Assembly (NCBI GenBank): GCA_026125795.1
Contig: JAHCKM010000002.1
Span: 1,550,001-1,614,000 of the forward strand
DNA: 64,000 bases
Direction of reading: 5' to 3'
DNA from: Burkholderiaceae bacterium
GTDB lineage: Bacteria; Pseudomonadota; Gammaproteobacteria; Burkholderiales; Burkholderiaceae_C
Shown here: positions 19,596 to 29,795 of the stretch, piece by piece
Numbering within the stretch: position 1 is the first letter of the stretch
Layout of the letters: every line of letters starts with the position of its first letter
Notes under the pieces: model-generated
Told to the model about the DNA's origin: nothing
Databases searched by the model: none
What the model saw: only the letters and a program-made list of their open reading frames with translations
Position numbers and translations under genes: made by a program

Positions 19596-21014
19596 ATGTC
19601 AGCGGTCTTCCAGCAATCCTCCGGCCAGGTCGATGACGATGTGGCGCGCCTGCGCGTGCCGCCGCATTCGATCGAGGCCGAACAGAGCGTGCTCGGTGGA
19701 TTGCTGCTCGACAACCTGGCATGGGATCGTGTCGCCGACCTGGTGACCGAAAGCGATTTCTATCGCTACGAGCACAAGCAGATCTATGCAGCCATCTCGG
19801 CGCTGGTGGGCGCCGGCAAGCCGGCCGACGTGGTGACGGTGCACGAGCACCTCCAGAGCCTCGGTCGTGCCGACGATTGCGGCGGACAGGTGTACCTCAA
19901 CGCGCTCGCGCAGAGCGTGCCGAGCGCGGCCAACATCCGCCGTTACGCCGAGATCGTGCGCGAGCGCGCGGTGCTCGTGAAACTGATCCGGGCCAGCGAC
20001 GAGATCGCGACGCAGGCGTTCAATCCGCAGGGCCGGCCGGTCACGCAGATCCTCGACGAGGCCGAGACGCGCATCTTCCAGATCGGCGAAGAAGGTTCGC
20101 GCAACAAGCAGGGCTTCATCGGCATCGACAAGCTGGTGGTCGAGCTGATCGACCGCGTGACCGAGCTGCACGAGAACGGGGCCGAAGAGGTGACCGGCGT
20201 GCGCACCGGCTTCTATGACCTCGACCGCTACACCGCGGGGCTGCAGAAGGGCGACCTGATCGTGCTGGCGGCGCGGCCCAGCATGGGCAAGACCGCCCTC
20301 GCGTTGAACATCGCCGAGCACGTGGCGGTGCGTGAAGAGCTGCCGGTGCTGGTGTTCTCGATGGAAATGGGCGCCGCGCAGCTGGCGCTGCGCATGGTGG
20401 GTTCGCTCGGGCGCATCGACCAGCAGCACCTGCGCACCGGCGCGCTGCGCGACGACGAGTGGACGCGCCTGACCGAGGCCGTGGATCAGCTCGGCAAGGT
20501 GAGCCTCTATATCGACGAGACCGCGGCGCTCAATCCGGCCGAGCTGCGTGCGCGGGCGCGGCGCATGGCGCGCCAGTTCGGCGGCACGCTCGGGCTGATC
20601 GTCGTCGACTACCTGCAGCTGATGAGCGGCTCGGTCGGCAGCGAGGAGAACCGCGCCACCGAACTGGGCGAGATCTCCCGCGGGCTGAAGGCGCTGGCCA
20701 AGGAACTGCAGTGCCCGGTGATCGCGCTGTCGCAGCTCAACCGCAGCGTGGAGACGCGCAACGACAAACGCCCGCTGATGAGCGACCTGCGCGAATCGGG
20801 CGCGATCGAGCAGGATGCCGACGTCATCATGTTCATCTACCGCGACGACTACTACAACAAGCTGGACGGCCCCACGCCGAGCAAGGAGCCGGGCGTGGCC
20901 GAAGTGATCATCGGCAAGCAGCGCAACGGCCCGGTGGGCACGGTCAAGCTCACCTTCCTGAAGCCGCTGACGCGCTTTGACAACCTGGCCGCCGGCGAAG
21001 CCTCCGAGTACTAG
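19596..21014 (+). CDS. dnaB: Replicative DNA helicase DnaB
   Basis: Ring helicase of the replication fork that also binds DnaG primase (present at 34566-36320). The 472 residues have the N-terminal helical domain (about 20-125), the linker, and the RecA-like core with Walker A in AARPSMGKTALALN (near 225-235), Walker B around LGLIVVDYLQLM, and KQRNGPVGTVKL at the end. No intein. TATCAT at 19584-19589 lies only 6 bases before the ATG and no Shine-Dalgarno is seen, so its message may be leaderless. The gap upstream contains CTCCACAG and TGTGCACAG, weakly DnaA-box-like. Confidence 0.97.
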   Translation: MSAVFQQSSGQVDDDVARLRVPPHSIEAEQSVLGGLLLDNLAWDRVADLVTESDFYRYEHKQIYAAISALVGAGKPADVVTVHEHLQSLGRADDCGGQVYLNALAQSVPSAANIRRYAEIVRERAVLVKLIRASDEIATQAFNPQGRPVTQILDEAETRIFQIGEEGSRNKQGFIGIDKLVVELIDRVTELHENGAEEVTGVRTGFYDLDRYTAGLQKGDLIVLAARPSMGKTALALNIAEHVAVREELPVLVFSMEMGAAQLALRMVGSLGRIDQQHLRTGALRDDEWTRLTEAVDQLGKVSLYIDETAALNPAELRARARRMARQFGGTLGLIVVDYLQLMSGSVGSEENRATELGEISRGLKALAKELQCPVIALSQLNRSVETRNDKRPLMSDLRESGAIEQDADVIMFIYRDDYYNKLDGPTPSKEPGVAEVIIGKQRNGPVGTVKLTFLKPLTRFDNLAAGEASEY

Positions 21015-21033
21015 AGCCCGCTCTGCCTACCGC

Positions 21034-21069
21034 TTGACGGCGGTTTGGATACTGTATAGATTTACAGTA
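21034..21069 (+). promoter_or_regulatory. Promoter with LexA (SOS) box overlapping the start codon
   Basis: TACTGTATAGATTTACAGTA at 21050-21069 has perfect 7-base inverted arms (TACTGTA/TACAGTA) and the CTGT-N8-ACAG core of proteobacterial LexA boxes. TTGACG at 21034-21039 and TAGATT at 21057-21062, 17 bases apart, make a promoter whose -10 lies inside the box. The last base of the box is the A of the ATG. Confidence 0.85.
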
Positions 21070-22202
21070 TGCCAAGCGCGATCAGCCGCTCCAGGCCTGC
21101 CCAGCCACCAACGGTGGTTCCGCTGACGTTCGCGCCCATCAAGGGGCGCGGCACGAACTGGTCGATCCAGCATCGCTTCGCGAGCGAGCAGCGAGAATCG
21201 TTCGACGATGGCTGGGGCGCGCTCGACCAAGCGGCGAGCGAGCAACCGCTGCCTCCCGGCACCGAGGTGATCCAGGAGCACGTCAAGTCCATCCTCACCG
21301 GCAACGATTCGCCGGACATCGGCTTCGATCTGTCGATCAACCCGTACCGCGGCTGCGAGCACGGCTGCGTCTACTGCTTTGCGCGGCCCACGCACAGCTA
21401 TCTCAACATGTCGCCGGGCCTCGACTTCGAGACGCGCATCGTCGCCAAGGTCAATGCGGCGGAGCGCCTGCGCGAGACCTTTGCCAAGCCAAGCTACACG
21501 CCGCTGGCGCTCAACGTCGGCTCGGCCACAGACGCCTATCAGCCGGTCGAGCGGCGTCTCGGCATCACGCGATCGATCATCGAGGTGTTGAGCGAGTGCC
21601 GGCACGCGTTCTCGCTGTTCACCAAGTCCTCAGGAGTCGAACGCGATCTCGACTTGATCGCGCCCATGGCGGCCAAAGGGCTGGTGGCCATCTACGTCTC
21701 GGTGACCACGCTCGATCCGCAGCTCGCGCGCACGATGGAGCCGCGTGCGGCTGCGCCATACCGGCGCCTGAAGACGATCGAGACTCTGGCCAAGGCGGGA
21801 GTGCCAGTGGGCGTGAGCCTCTCGCCGATGATTCCGTTTCTCAACCTGCACGACATGGAGCGCATCCTCGTCGCCGCACGCGATGCCGGCGCCAGCGCGG
21901 CGTCGAGCATCGTGCTCAGGTTGCCTTGGGAAGTGAGCCCGCTGTTCCAGCAGTGGCTCAAGCAACACGTGCCCGAGCGGGCCGAGCGCATCATGGCGCG
22001 TGTGCGCGAGATGCGCGGCGGCAAGAACTACGACTCCACGTTCGGGACCCGCATGACGGGCACCGGCGTCTGGGCCGAGATGATCCGCCAGCGCTTCGAC
22101 AAGGCCAGCGCCAAGCTCGGCTTCAACCGCATGCGCTTCGAGCTCGACCTCTCGCAGTTCCGCCGACCGTCGGCACAACCGGGACAGGCATCGCTGTTCT
22201 AG
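21069..22202 (+). CDS. Radical SAM protein, PA0069/SplB-like family, probably SOS-regulated
   Basis: The 377 residues carry the 4Fe-4S cluster motif C96-x3-C100-x2-C103 in a GCEHGCVYC context, followed by a TIM-barrel radical SAM core. The family is related to spore photoproduct lyase-type radical SAM enzymes and often annotated PA0069-like; its reaction is not established. ATG 21069 lies in a LexA box and has no Shine-Dalgarno; transcription from the overlapping promoter would begin near the ATG itself. A GTG at 21114 is the next possible start, just before the conserved PIKGRGTNW. A role in DNA damage response is inferred from the LexA box. It stands alone between dnaB and the convergent dnaJ. 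Confidence 0.88.
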   Translation: MPSAISRSRPAQPPTVVPLTFAPIKGRGTNWSIQHRFASEQRESFDDGWGALDQAASEQPLPPGTEVIQEHVKSILTGNDSPDIGFDLSINPYRGCEHGCVYCFARPTHSYLNMSPGLDFETRIVAKVNAAERLRETFAKPSYTPLALNVGSATDAYQPVERRLGITRSIIEVLSECRHAFSLFTKSSGVERDLDLIAPMAAKGLVAIYVSVTTLDPQLARTMEPRAAAPYRRLKTIETLAKAGVPVGVSLSPMIPFLNLHDMERILVAARDAGASAASSIVLRLPWEVSPLFQQWLKQHVPERAERIMARVREMRGGKNYDSTFGTRMTGTGVWAEMIRQRFDKASAKLGFNRMRFELDLSQFRRPSAQPGQASLF

Positions 22203-22304
22203 CAGTGCCACGCAACACCGCGGTTGCGCTCCGGCGGACCACTGGGTTGCGCTTTCCCTGGCGTCTGTCGCGGTGCCGAGGCGCCGGCTTGAGCGCTGCG
22301 GCGC

Positions 22305-23453
22305 TCACTTGAACAGGTCTTTGACCCGGTCTGTCCAGCTCTTGGCGTTGGGCGAATGGCGCTCGCCGCCTTTCTTCAGCGAGTCGTCGAGCTCCTTCAT
22401 CAGCTTGCGCTGATGTTCGGTCAGGCGCACCGGCGTCTCGACCGTCACGTGGCAATACAGGTCGCCGGGATAACTCGAGCGCACGCCCTTGATGCCCTTG
22501 CCGCGCAGCCGGAACGTCTTGCCGTGTTGTGTGCCTTCAGGCAGCTCGATCTCCGCCTTGCCGGCCAGCGTGGGCACGGTGATGCTGCCGCCCAGTGCCG
22601 CCAGCGTCAGCGTGACCGGCACGGTGCAGTGCAGGTCGTCGCCGTCGCGCTCGAAGATCTCGTGCTGCTTGATGCGGATTTCGATGTACAGGTCACCCGG
22701 CGGCCCGCCGTTAGTGCCCGGCTCGCCGTTGCCGACCGAGCGGATGCGCATGCCTTCGTTGATGCCCGCCGGGATCTTGACTTCGAGCGTGCGCTGCCTC
22801 TTCACCTTGCCGGCACCGTTGCAGGCGACGCAGGGGTCGGGAATCACGCGTCCGCTGCCGTGGCAGTGCGGGCAGGTCTGCTGGATGCTGAAGAAGCCCT
22901 GGCGCAGGTGCACCGTACCCGTGCCGTTGCACGTGGTGCAGGTCTTGGCGCTGGTGCCCGGCTTGGCGCCGCTGCCGTGGCAGGTGTCGCAGGTGTCCCA
23001 GCTGGGGATGCGGATCTGCGTGTCCTTGCCGTGCGCGGCTTCTTCGAGCGTGACCTCCATCGCATAGGACAGGTCGGCGCCGCGGTACACCTGCTGGCCG
23101 CCGCGCCGCGCGCCCGCTGCGCCGCCGAAGATGTCGCCGAAGATGTCGCCGAAGGCCTCGGCAAAGCCGCCGAAACCCTCGGCGCCGGGGCCGCCGCGGA
23201 AGCCGGCGCCGGCCATGTTGGGGTCGACGCCGGCGTGTCCGTATTGGTCGTAGGCCGCGCGCTTCTGCGGGTCGGACAGCATCTCGTAGGCCTCTTTGGC
23301 CTCCTTGAATTTCTCCTCGGCCTTCTTGGCTTCGTCACCCTGATTGCGGTCGGGGTGGTGCTTCATGGCCAGCTTGCGATAGGCCTTCTTGATGTCGTCT
23401 TCGGAGGCGTTCTTCGCCACACCGAGCACGTCGTAGTAGTCGCGTTTTGCCAT
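22305..23453 (-). CDS. dnaJ: Chaperone protein DnaJ (Hsp40)
   Basis: Delivers substrates to DnaK and stimulates its ATPase. The 382 residues have the J domain (1-70) with the HPD motif in KHHPDRNQG, a Gly/Phe-rich linker (about 75-120), four CxxCxGxG zinc repeats ([32 protein letters not shown]) and the C-terminal substrate-binding and dimerisation domains. Third of grpE-dnaK-dnaJ. Its gap to dnaK has two strong hairpins. Confidence 0.98.
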   Translation of the reverse strand: MAKRDYYDVLGVAKNASEDDIKKAYRKLAMKHHPDRNQGDEAKKAEEKFKEAKEAYEMLSDPQKRAAYDQYGHAGVDPNMAGAGFRGGPGAEGFGGFAEAFGDIFGDIFGGAAGARRGGQQVYRGADLSYAMEVTLEEAAHGKDTQIRIPSWDTCDTCHGSGAKPGTSAKTCTTCNGTGTVHLRQGFFSIQQTCPHCHGSGRVIPDPCVACNGAGKVKRQRTLEVKIPAGINEGMRIRSVGNGEPGTNGGPPGDLYIEIRIKQHEIFERDGDDLHCTVPVTLTLAALGGSITVPTLAGKAEIELPEGTQHGKTFRLRGKGIKGVRSSYPGDLYCHVTVETPVRLTEHQRKLMKELDDSLKKGGERHSPNAKSWTDRVKDLFK

Positions 23454-23495
23454 GAACAGTCTCAGTAGTCCTCAAGCGCAGCCGCCGCGTCGAGC

Positions 23496-23553
23496 GGCGG
23501 GCATGGCCCGCCGACTCCAACGCGGCGAGACGTGGCGGACGGTGTCCCGTCCG
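23496..23553 (-). other. Two hairpins between dnaK and dnaJ
   Basis: GGCGGGC-ATG-GCCCGCC at 23496-23512 and CGGACGG-TGTC-CCGTCCG at 23536-23553, each with a perfect 7-bp stem, occupy the 105-base gap. In transcription order (minus strand) the 23536 hairpin comes first, right after the dnaK stop. Neither is followed by a T tract, so they could be partial terminators, processing sites or stability elements. Confidence 0.5.
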
Positions 23554-23558
23554 TCATG

Positions 23559-25520
<1,962 letters not shown>

Positions 25521-25562
25521 TGTTGTGGCTCCTACAGCGGATGTGGATTCGATGTGTACGAG

Positions 25563-25588
25563 GTGTGGATAACTGCCCTTGTTTCAAG
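25563..25588 (-). promoter_or_regulatory. Sigma-32-type promoter for dnaK
   Basis: On the minus strand CTTGAAA (25582-25588) is followed after 13 bases by CCACAC (25563-25568), near the heat-shock pattern CTTGAAA-N13-CCCCAT. The -35 matches fully, the -10 partly. It lies between grpE and dnaK, so dnaK-dnaJ can be transcribed without grpE. Confidence 0.5.
25564..25572 (-). promoter_or_regulatory. Perfect DnaA box in the dnaK promoter
   Basis: TTATCCACA on the minus strand matches the consensus DnaA box at all nine bases and overlaps the -10 of the dnaK heat-shock promoter. A 7/9 match (GAATCCACA) lies 22 bases further downstream at 25542-25550. Confidence 0.6.
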
Positions 25589-25602
25589 TGCGGGCATTGC
25601 CT

Positions 25603-26178
25603 TCACTTGGGTGCAGCCACGGTGACGAGCGCCGGGCGCAGCACGCGCTCGGCGATCAGATAGCCCTTCTGGAGCACGCTCACGATGGTGTTGGCCTCCT
25701 GTTCGGCCGGCACCATCGATATGGCTTGGTGCTGGTGCGGATCGAAGCGCGTGCCAACCGGCGGGTTGATCTCGGTGATCCGGTTGCGCTCCAGTGCCTG
25801 GGACAGCTGGCGCAGCGTTGCGTGCACGCCGGCCAGCATCTGTTCCTTGGTGCCGTCGGGGATCGCGGTCGCGGCCTCGAGGCTGTCCTTCACCGGCAGC
25901 AAGCTTTCGGCGAACGACTCGACGGCAAACTTGCGCGCCTTGGCAATCTCCTCTTCGGCACGCCGGCGCGTGTTTTCGGCTTCTGCCTTGGCACGCAGGA
26001 ACGAGTCGGACAACTCGGCGTGTCGGGCCTCCAGCTCGGCCAGACGAGAATCCCCCTCGGTGGGCTGCCGCTCGGGTGCAGCCGCGCTCGGTGTCGGCGC
26101 TGGGGCGGATTCGGGTGCGCTCGGCGGCAGGGGGTCGATCCAGGGTTCGGTGAACTGCGGCGGTTCGTTCGGGCTCAT
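25603..26178 (-). CDS. grpE: Nucleotide exchange factor GrpE
   Basis: Releases ADP from DnaK. The 191 residues have a disordered Pro/Ala/Glu-rich N-terminus (1-45), a long coiled coil (about 45-110) with [19 protein letters not shown], and the C-terminal beta domain with the signature [14 protein letters not shown] and [19 protein letters not shown] sigma-32-like promoter lies upstream. Confidence 0.97.
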   Translation of the reverse strand: MSPNEPPQFTEPWIDPLPPSAPESAPAPTPSAAAPERQPTEGDSRLAELEARHAELSDSFLRAKAEAENTRRRAEEEIAKARKFAVESFAESLLPVKDSLEAATAIPDGTKEQMLAGVHATLRQLSQALERNRITEINPPVGTRFDPHQHQAISMVPAEQEANTIVSVLQKGYLIAERVLRPALVTVAAPK

Positions 26179-26212
26179 GGTTGTTGTGCAAGCGAAAATC
26201 GATCCTGACGGA

Positions 26213-26243
26213 CGCTGGGGGCGTCCGGATGCTTTTCAAGGGG
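26213..26243 (-). promoter_or_regulatory. Sigma-32-type promoter for grpE
   Basis: On the minus strand CCCCTTGAAA (26234-26243) and, after 12-13 bases, CCCCCAGCG (26213-26221). This is close to the heat-shock consensus CCCTTGAAA-N13-15-CCCCAT and sits 35 bases before the grpE ATG, in the gap between the hslR-like gene and grpE. Confidence 0.65.
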
Positions 26244-26275
26244 CCCGGTCGCGCCGCCGGTGACAAAAAGCGCCC

Positions 26276-26677
26276 TCATTCATCGGCGCGCGCGCTCCAG
26301 CGCTCCCATGACGCGAGGGCGCGCCGGTCGCGTTTGGTGGGGCGGCCTTGCTCGACGCTCGCCGCCGGTTCAGGCGCCAGCCTTCGCTGCTGCAGCAGTC
26401 GCTCATGCGCGGCCAGGCTTTCGGCGGTCTCTTCGTAGAGCGTGCGCGCCATCGTGGCGCCACCGCGTTGGCTGCTGATCCGCGTGATCACGAGTTCACG
26501 GCGGTAGCCCGCCTGCTGCAGCGAAACCCGGTCGCCCACGCGCAGTTCGCGTGCTGCCTTGGCAGGTGCCCCGTTGACCTCGACCCGACCGAGCGCTGCG
26601 GCGTGGGCCGCCAAGGTGCGCGTCTTGTACAGCCGTGCCGCCCACAGCCACTTGTCCAGTCGCATCGACTCGCCCAT
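26276..26677 (-). CDS. hslR: S4-domain RNA-binding heat-shock protein, Hsp15-like
   Basis: Hsp15 binds 50S subunits carrying stalled nascent chains; this protein has the same S4 RNA-binding domain. From ATG 26677 the product has 133 residues: MRLDKWLWAARLYKTRTLA is the S4 signature, followed by a VNGAPAKAARELRVGDRVSL loop and a basic C-terminal tail (GRPTKRDRRA). ATG 26665 (MRLDKW) is an equally good start with GGGCGAG upstream. It lies just upstream of grpE, consistent with a heat-shock neighbourhood. The exact identity with E. coli HslR is likely but not certain. Confidence 0.87.
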   Translation of the reverse strand: MGESMRLDKWLWAARLYKTRTLAAHAAALGRVEVNGAPAKAARELRVGDRVSLQQAGYRRELVITRISSQRGGATMARTLYEETAESLAAHERLLQQRRLAPEPAASVEQGRPTKRDRRALASWERWSARADE

Positions 26678-26806
26678 CGGTGTCGATTGTCTGCCACCGC
26701 GATACCGACGACCGCGACCTAGCATTTGCCCTAGTGATCCCACAAGCCGAACCATTGCCGCCACAGGCGATGATCACGGCAGGCAGGACTGAACCAGGAG
26801 ACCCGT

Positions 26807-27766
26807 ATGCGTCGCGACGACTTTCTGCGTGCCATGGCCGCATTCGCGGCAACCGGCACCATCCCTTGGACCGCACACGCCGCTGCCAACCTGAAGATGC
26901 TGATCCCGGCCAATCCCGGCGGGGGGTGGGACAGCACCGGCCGCGCGCTCGGCAAGGCAATGCAGGAGGCCGGTGCGGCCAGTGCCGTGAGCTACGACAA
27001 CAAGGGCGGCGCGGCCGGAGCGCTCGGCCTCGCGCAATTCGTCAATGCCAGCAAGGGCGATCCGAACGCCGTGATGGTGATGGGCGCGGTGATGCTGGGC
27101 GGACTGATCACGACCAAGGCCCCGGTGAGCCTGTCGCAGGCCACGCCCCTGGCCCGCCTGACGAGCGAATACAACGTGTTCGTGCTGCCGGAGTCGTCGC
27201 CGCTCAAGACGATGAAAGACGTGGTCGAGCAACTGAAGAAGGACCCGGCCAGCGTCAAGTGGGGCGGCGGCTCGCGTGGCAGCACCGAGCACATCGCGGC
27301 GGCCATGCTGGCGCGCGAGGTGGGCGTCGATGCGTCGAAGATCAACTACGTGGCGTTCCGCGGCGGCGGCGAGGCCGTGGCCGCGATCCTCGGTGGCAAC
27401 GTCACCGTGGGCGGCAGCGGCTACAGTGAGTTCCAGCAGTACATCGAAAGCGGCAAGATGAAGCCGATCGCAATCACCTCGCCGACGCGCCTCAAGGGCC
27501 TGAACATCCCAACGATGAAGGAGCTGGGCTACAACGTCGAGATCGGCAACTGGCGCGGCGTGTACGGCGCGCCGGGCATCACCGCCGACCAGCGCAAGGC
27601 GCTGATCGACACGGTCGTGAAGGCCACCAAGACCAAAGCCTGGGCCGAAGCGATGGAGAAGAACAACTGGACCGCAGCGCTGCTCACTGGCAAGGAGTTC
27701 GAGGAGTTCGTCGACCGCGAGTTCGCCTCGTTGCGCGCGACGATGGTCAAAGCCGGGATGGTTTGA
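26807..27766 (+). CDS. tctC: Tripartite tricarboxylate transporter substrate-binding protein (Bug/TctC)
   Basis: Periplasmic binding protein delivering a carboxylate to TctAB. The 319 residues begin with a signal peptide (MRRDDFLRAM then a hydrophobic run, cleavage near AHAAA, residue 25). The mature part has the Bug-family features: KMLIPANPGGGWDSTGRAL at the ligand pocket and the VSYDNKGGAAGALGLAQFVN loop. AGGAG at 26796-26800 supports the ATG. The substrate (citrate, other tricarboxylates or dicarboxylates) cannot be told. First of tctC-B-A with a 1-base junction to tctB. Confidence 0.94.
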   Translation: MRRDDFLRAMAAFAATGTIPWTAHAAANLKMLIPANPGGGWDSTGRALGKAMQEAGAASAVSYDNKGGAAGALGLAQFVNASKGDPNAVMVMGAVMLGGLITTKAPVSLSQATPLARLTSEYNVFVLPESSPLKTMKDVVEQLKKDPASVKWGGGSRGSTEHIAAAMLAREVGVDASKINYVAFRGGGEAVAAILGGNVTVGGSGYSEFQQYIESGKMKPIAITSPTRLKGLNIPTMKELGYNVEIGNWRGVYGAPGITADQRKALIDTVVKATKTKAWAEAMEKNNWTAALLTGKEFEEFVDREFASLRATMVKAGMV

Positions 27767-28279
27767 GTGGCTGAGAAGAACGCGGGAGGGCTGCATCAGA
27801 CGGTGATCGGCGCCGGCGCTCTGTTGATCGGCGCCGCGATGGCGTGGGGCGCGAGCCAGATCCCCGCGCAAGCCGGATATCAGGGCGTCGGCCCCAATTT
27901 CCTGCCGTGGCTGGTTGCGATCGTGCTGATGGTGTGCGGTGGATGGCTGGTCTACGAGGCCCGCACCGGCGGCTGGCGTGCGTTCGATGACCCACCCGGT
28001 GCCGCGCGCGGCGACTGGGCCGCTCTGCTGTGGGTGGTGGCGGGTATCGCGGCGAACGCGGCGCTGATCACCACCATCGGTTTCATCCTTGCCTGCACGC
28101 TGTGCTTCATGCTCGCAGTGCGCGGACTGCGCGCGGCCGAAGGCAAGGGGCAGGGCGGTGCCAAAGGGCTGGTGCTCGACTTCGTCACCGGCTTCCTGAT
28201 CGCAGCACCCGCGTTCTGGCTGTTCACGCTCGTGCTCGGCATCAACCTGCCCAACGTCACCGGCACCGGCTGGTTGTGA
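27767..28279 (+). CDS. tctB: Tripartite tricarboxylate transporter small membrane subunit TctB
   Basis: Small membrane component of the TTT transporter. The 170 residues contain four hydrophobic segments (about 15-35, 45-65, 90-125, 145-165), the TctB pattern. The GTG start at 27767 directly follows the tctC stop. Little else is conserved in this family; identity rests on size, topology and position. Confidence 0.9.
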   Translation: MAEKNAGGLHQTVIGAGALLIGAAMAWGASQIPAQAGYQGVGPNFLPWLVAIVLMVCGGWLVYEARTGGWRAFDDPPGAARGDWAALLWVVAGIAANAALITTIGFILACTLCFMLAVRGLRAAEGKGQGGAKGLVLDFVTGFLIAAPAFWLFTLVLGINLPNVTGTGWL

Positions 28280-28290
28280 CCCGATAGCTC

Positions 28291-29781
28291 ATGGACATCG
28301 GCGCCCAATTGCTGGCGGGCATCGCAACCGCCGCCACCCCGATCAATCTGCTGTGGGCCTTCCTCGGCTGCGCGGTCGGCACCGCGATCGGCGTGCTGCC
28401 CGGCCTCGGGCCCGCGGTGACGGTGGCGATGCTGCTGCCGATCACGTCGCAGGTGGAGCCGACCGCCTCGATGATCTTCTTCGCCGGCATCTACTACGGC
28501 GCGATGTACGGCGGCTCGACCACGTCGATCCTGCTCAACACGCCGGGCGAAACGGGCACGATGGTCACCGCGCTCGAGGGCTTCAAGATGGCCAAGAGCG
28601 GGCGCGCCGGCGCGGCGCTGGCCACCTCGGCGATCGGCAGCTTCGTGGCCGGCACCGTTGCCACCGTGCTGGTCACGCTCTTTGCGCCCTTCGTGGCCTA
28701 CCACGCGGTGAAGCTGGGACCGCCCGAGTACTTCATGCTGATGCTGCTGGCGTTCACCACGGTGACCGCGGTACTCGGCAAGAGCACGCTGCGCGGCATG
28801 ACGGCGCTGTTCGTCGGGCTGGGCGTGGGCTGCGTGGGCCTGGACCAGATCAGCGGCCAGGTGCGCTACACCGGCGGCATTCCCGAGTTTCTCGACGGCA
28901 TCGAGGTCGTGCTCGTCGCGGTGGGGCTGTTCGCGGTCGCCGAGTGCCTGTACATCGCGCTGTACGAGGGACGCACCGAATCCTCGCTGAACCGCATGGA
29001 CAAGGTGCACATGACGCGCCAGGAATGGCGGCGTTCGTGGCCGGCGTGGCTGCGCGGCACGGCGATCGGGTTTCCGTTCGGCACGATACCGGCGGGCGGC
29101 TCGGAGATCCCCACGTTCGTGAGTTATGCGGTCGAGCGCAAGCTGAGCAAGAACCCCGAGGAGTTCGGCACGCGCGGTGCGATCGAAGGCGTGGCCGGTC
29201 CCGAGGCGGCCAACAACTCGGCCGTCACCGCGACGCTGGTGCCGCTGCTGACATTGGGCATTCCCACCAGCGTGACGGCGGCGATCCTGCTGTCGGCGTT
29301 CCAGAACTACGGGCTCAACCCCGGGCCGCAACTGTTCCAGAGCAATGGTGCACTGGTGTGGGCGCTGATCGCATCGCTGTACATCGGCAACCTGATGCTG
29401 CTGGTGCTCAACCTGCCGCTGGTGGGCTTGTGGGTCAAGCTGCTCAAGATTCCGCGGCCTCAGCTCTACGCCGGCATCCTGATCTTCGCGACCATCGGCG
29501 TGTACGGCATGCGCCAGAGCGCGTTCGATCTGTTCCTGATGCTCGGCATCGGCCTGATCGGCGTGCTGATGCGGCGCTTTGATTTTCCGACCGCGCCGGT
29601 GATCGTCGGCATGATCCTCGGGCCGCTGGCCGAGGCGCAGATGCGCAACGCCCTGTCGATCGGCGAGGGCCACTGGAGCGTGTTCATTCAGCGGCCGGTC
29701 TCGGCGCTGTTGCTGGCGATCGTGATCGCCGTGCTGGTGCTGCCGCGCCTGCTGCGCCTGCTGCGCCGAAGCGCTGCCTGA
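28291..29781 (+). CDS. tctA: Tripartite tricarboxylate transporter large membrane subunit TctA
   Basis: Main transport channel, cation-coupled. The 496 residues form about 11-12 membrane segments. TctA signatures seen: [20 protein letters not shown] near residue 30, [20 protein letters not shown] near 70, and [22 protein letters not shown] in the middle. It starts 11 bases after tctB, with the cluster ending at hemH, which is convergent and only 14 bases away. Confidence 0.95.
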   Translation: MDIGAQLLAGIATAATPINLLWAFLGCAVGTAIGVLPGLGPAVTVAMLLPITSQVEPTASMIFFAGIYYGAMYGGSTTSILLNTPGETGTMVTALEGFKMAKSGRAGAALATSAIGSFVAGTVATVLVTLFAPFVAYHAVKLGPPEYFMLMLLAFTTVTAVLGKSTLRGMTALFVGLGVGCVGLDQISGQVRYTGGIPEFLDGIEVVLVAVGLFAVAECLYIALYEGRTESSLNRMDKVHMTRQEWRRSWPAWLRGTAIGFPFGTIPAGGSEIPTFVSYAVERKLSKNPEEFGTRGAIEGVAGPEAANNSAVTATLVPLLTLGIPTSVTAAILLSAFQNYGLNPGPQLFQSNGALVWALIASLYIGNLMLLVLNLPLVGLWVKLLKIPRPQLYAGILIFATIGVYGMRQSAFDLFLMLGIGLIGVLMRRFDFPTAPVIVGMILGPLAEAQMRNALSIGEGHWSVFIQRPVSALLLAIVIAVLVLPRLLRLLRRSAA

Positions 29782-29795
29782 GCAGCGACCTTTCG

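Noticed and set aside
26807-26840. Twin-arginine (Tat) signal in TctC
   Set aside because: MRRDDFLRAM has two residues between the arginine pair and FL, instead of one; an ordinary Sec signal fits as well.
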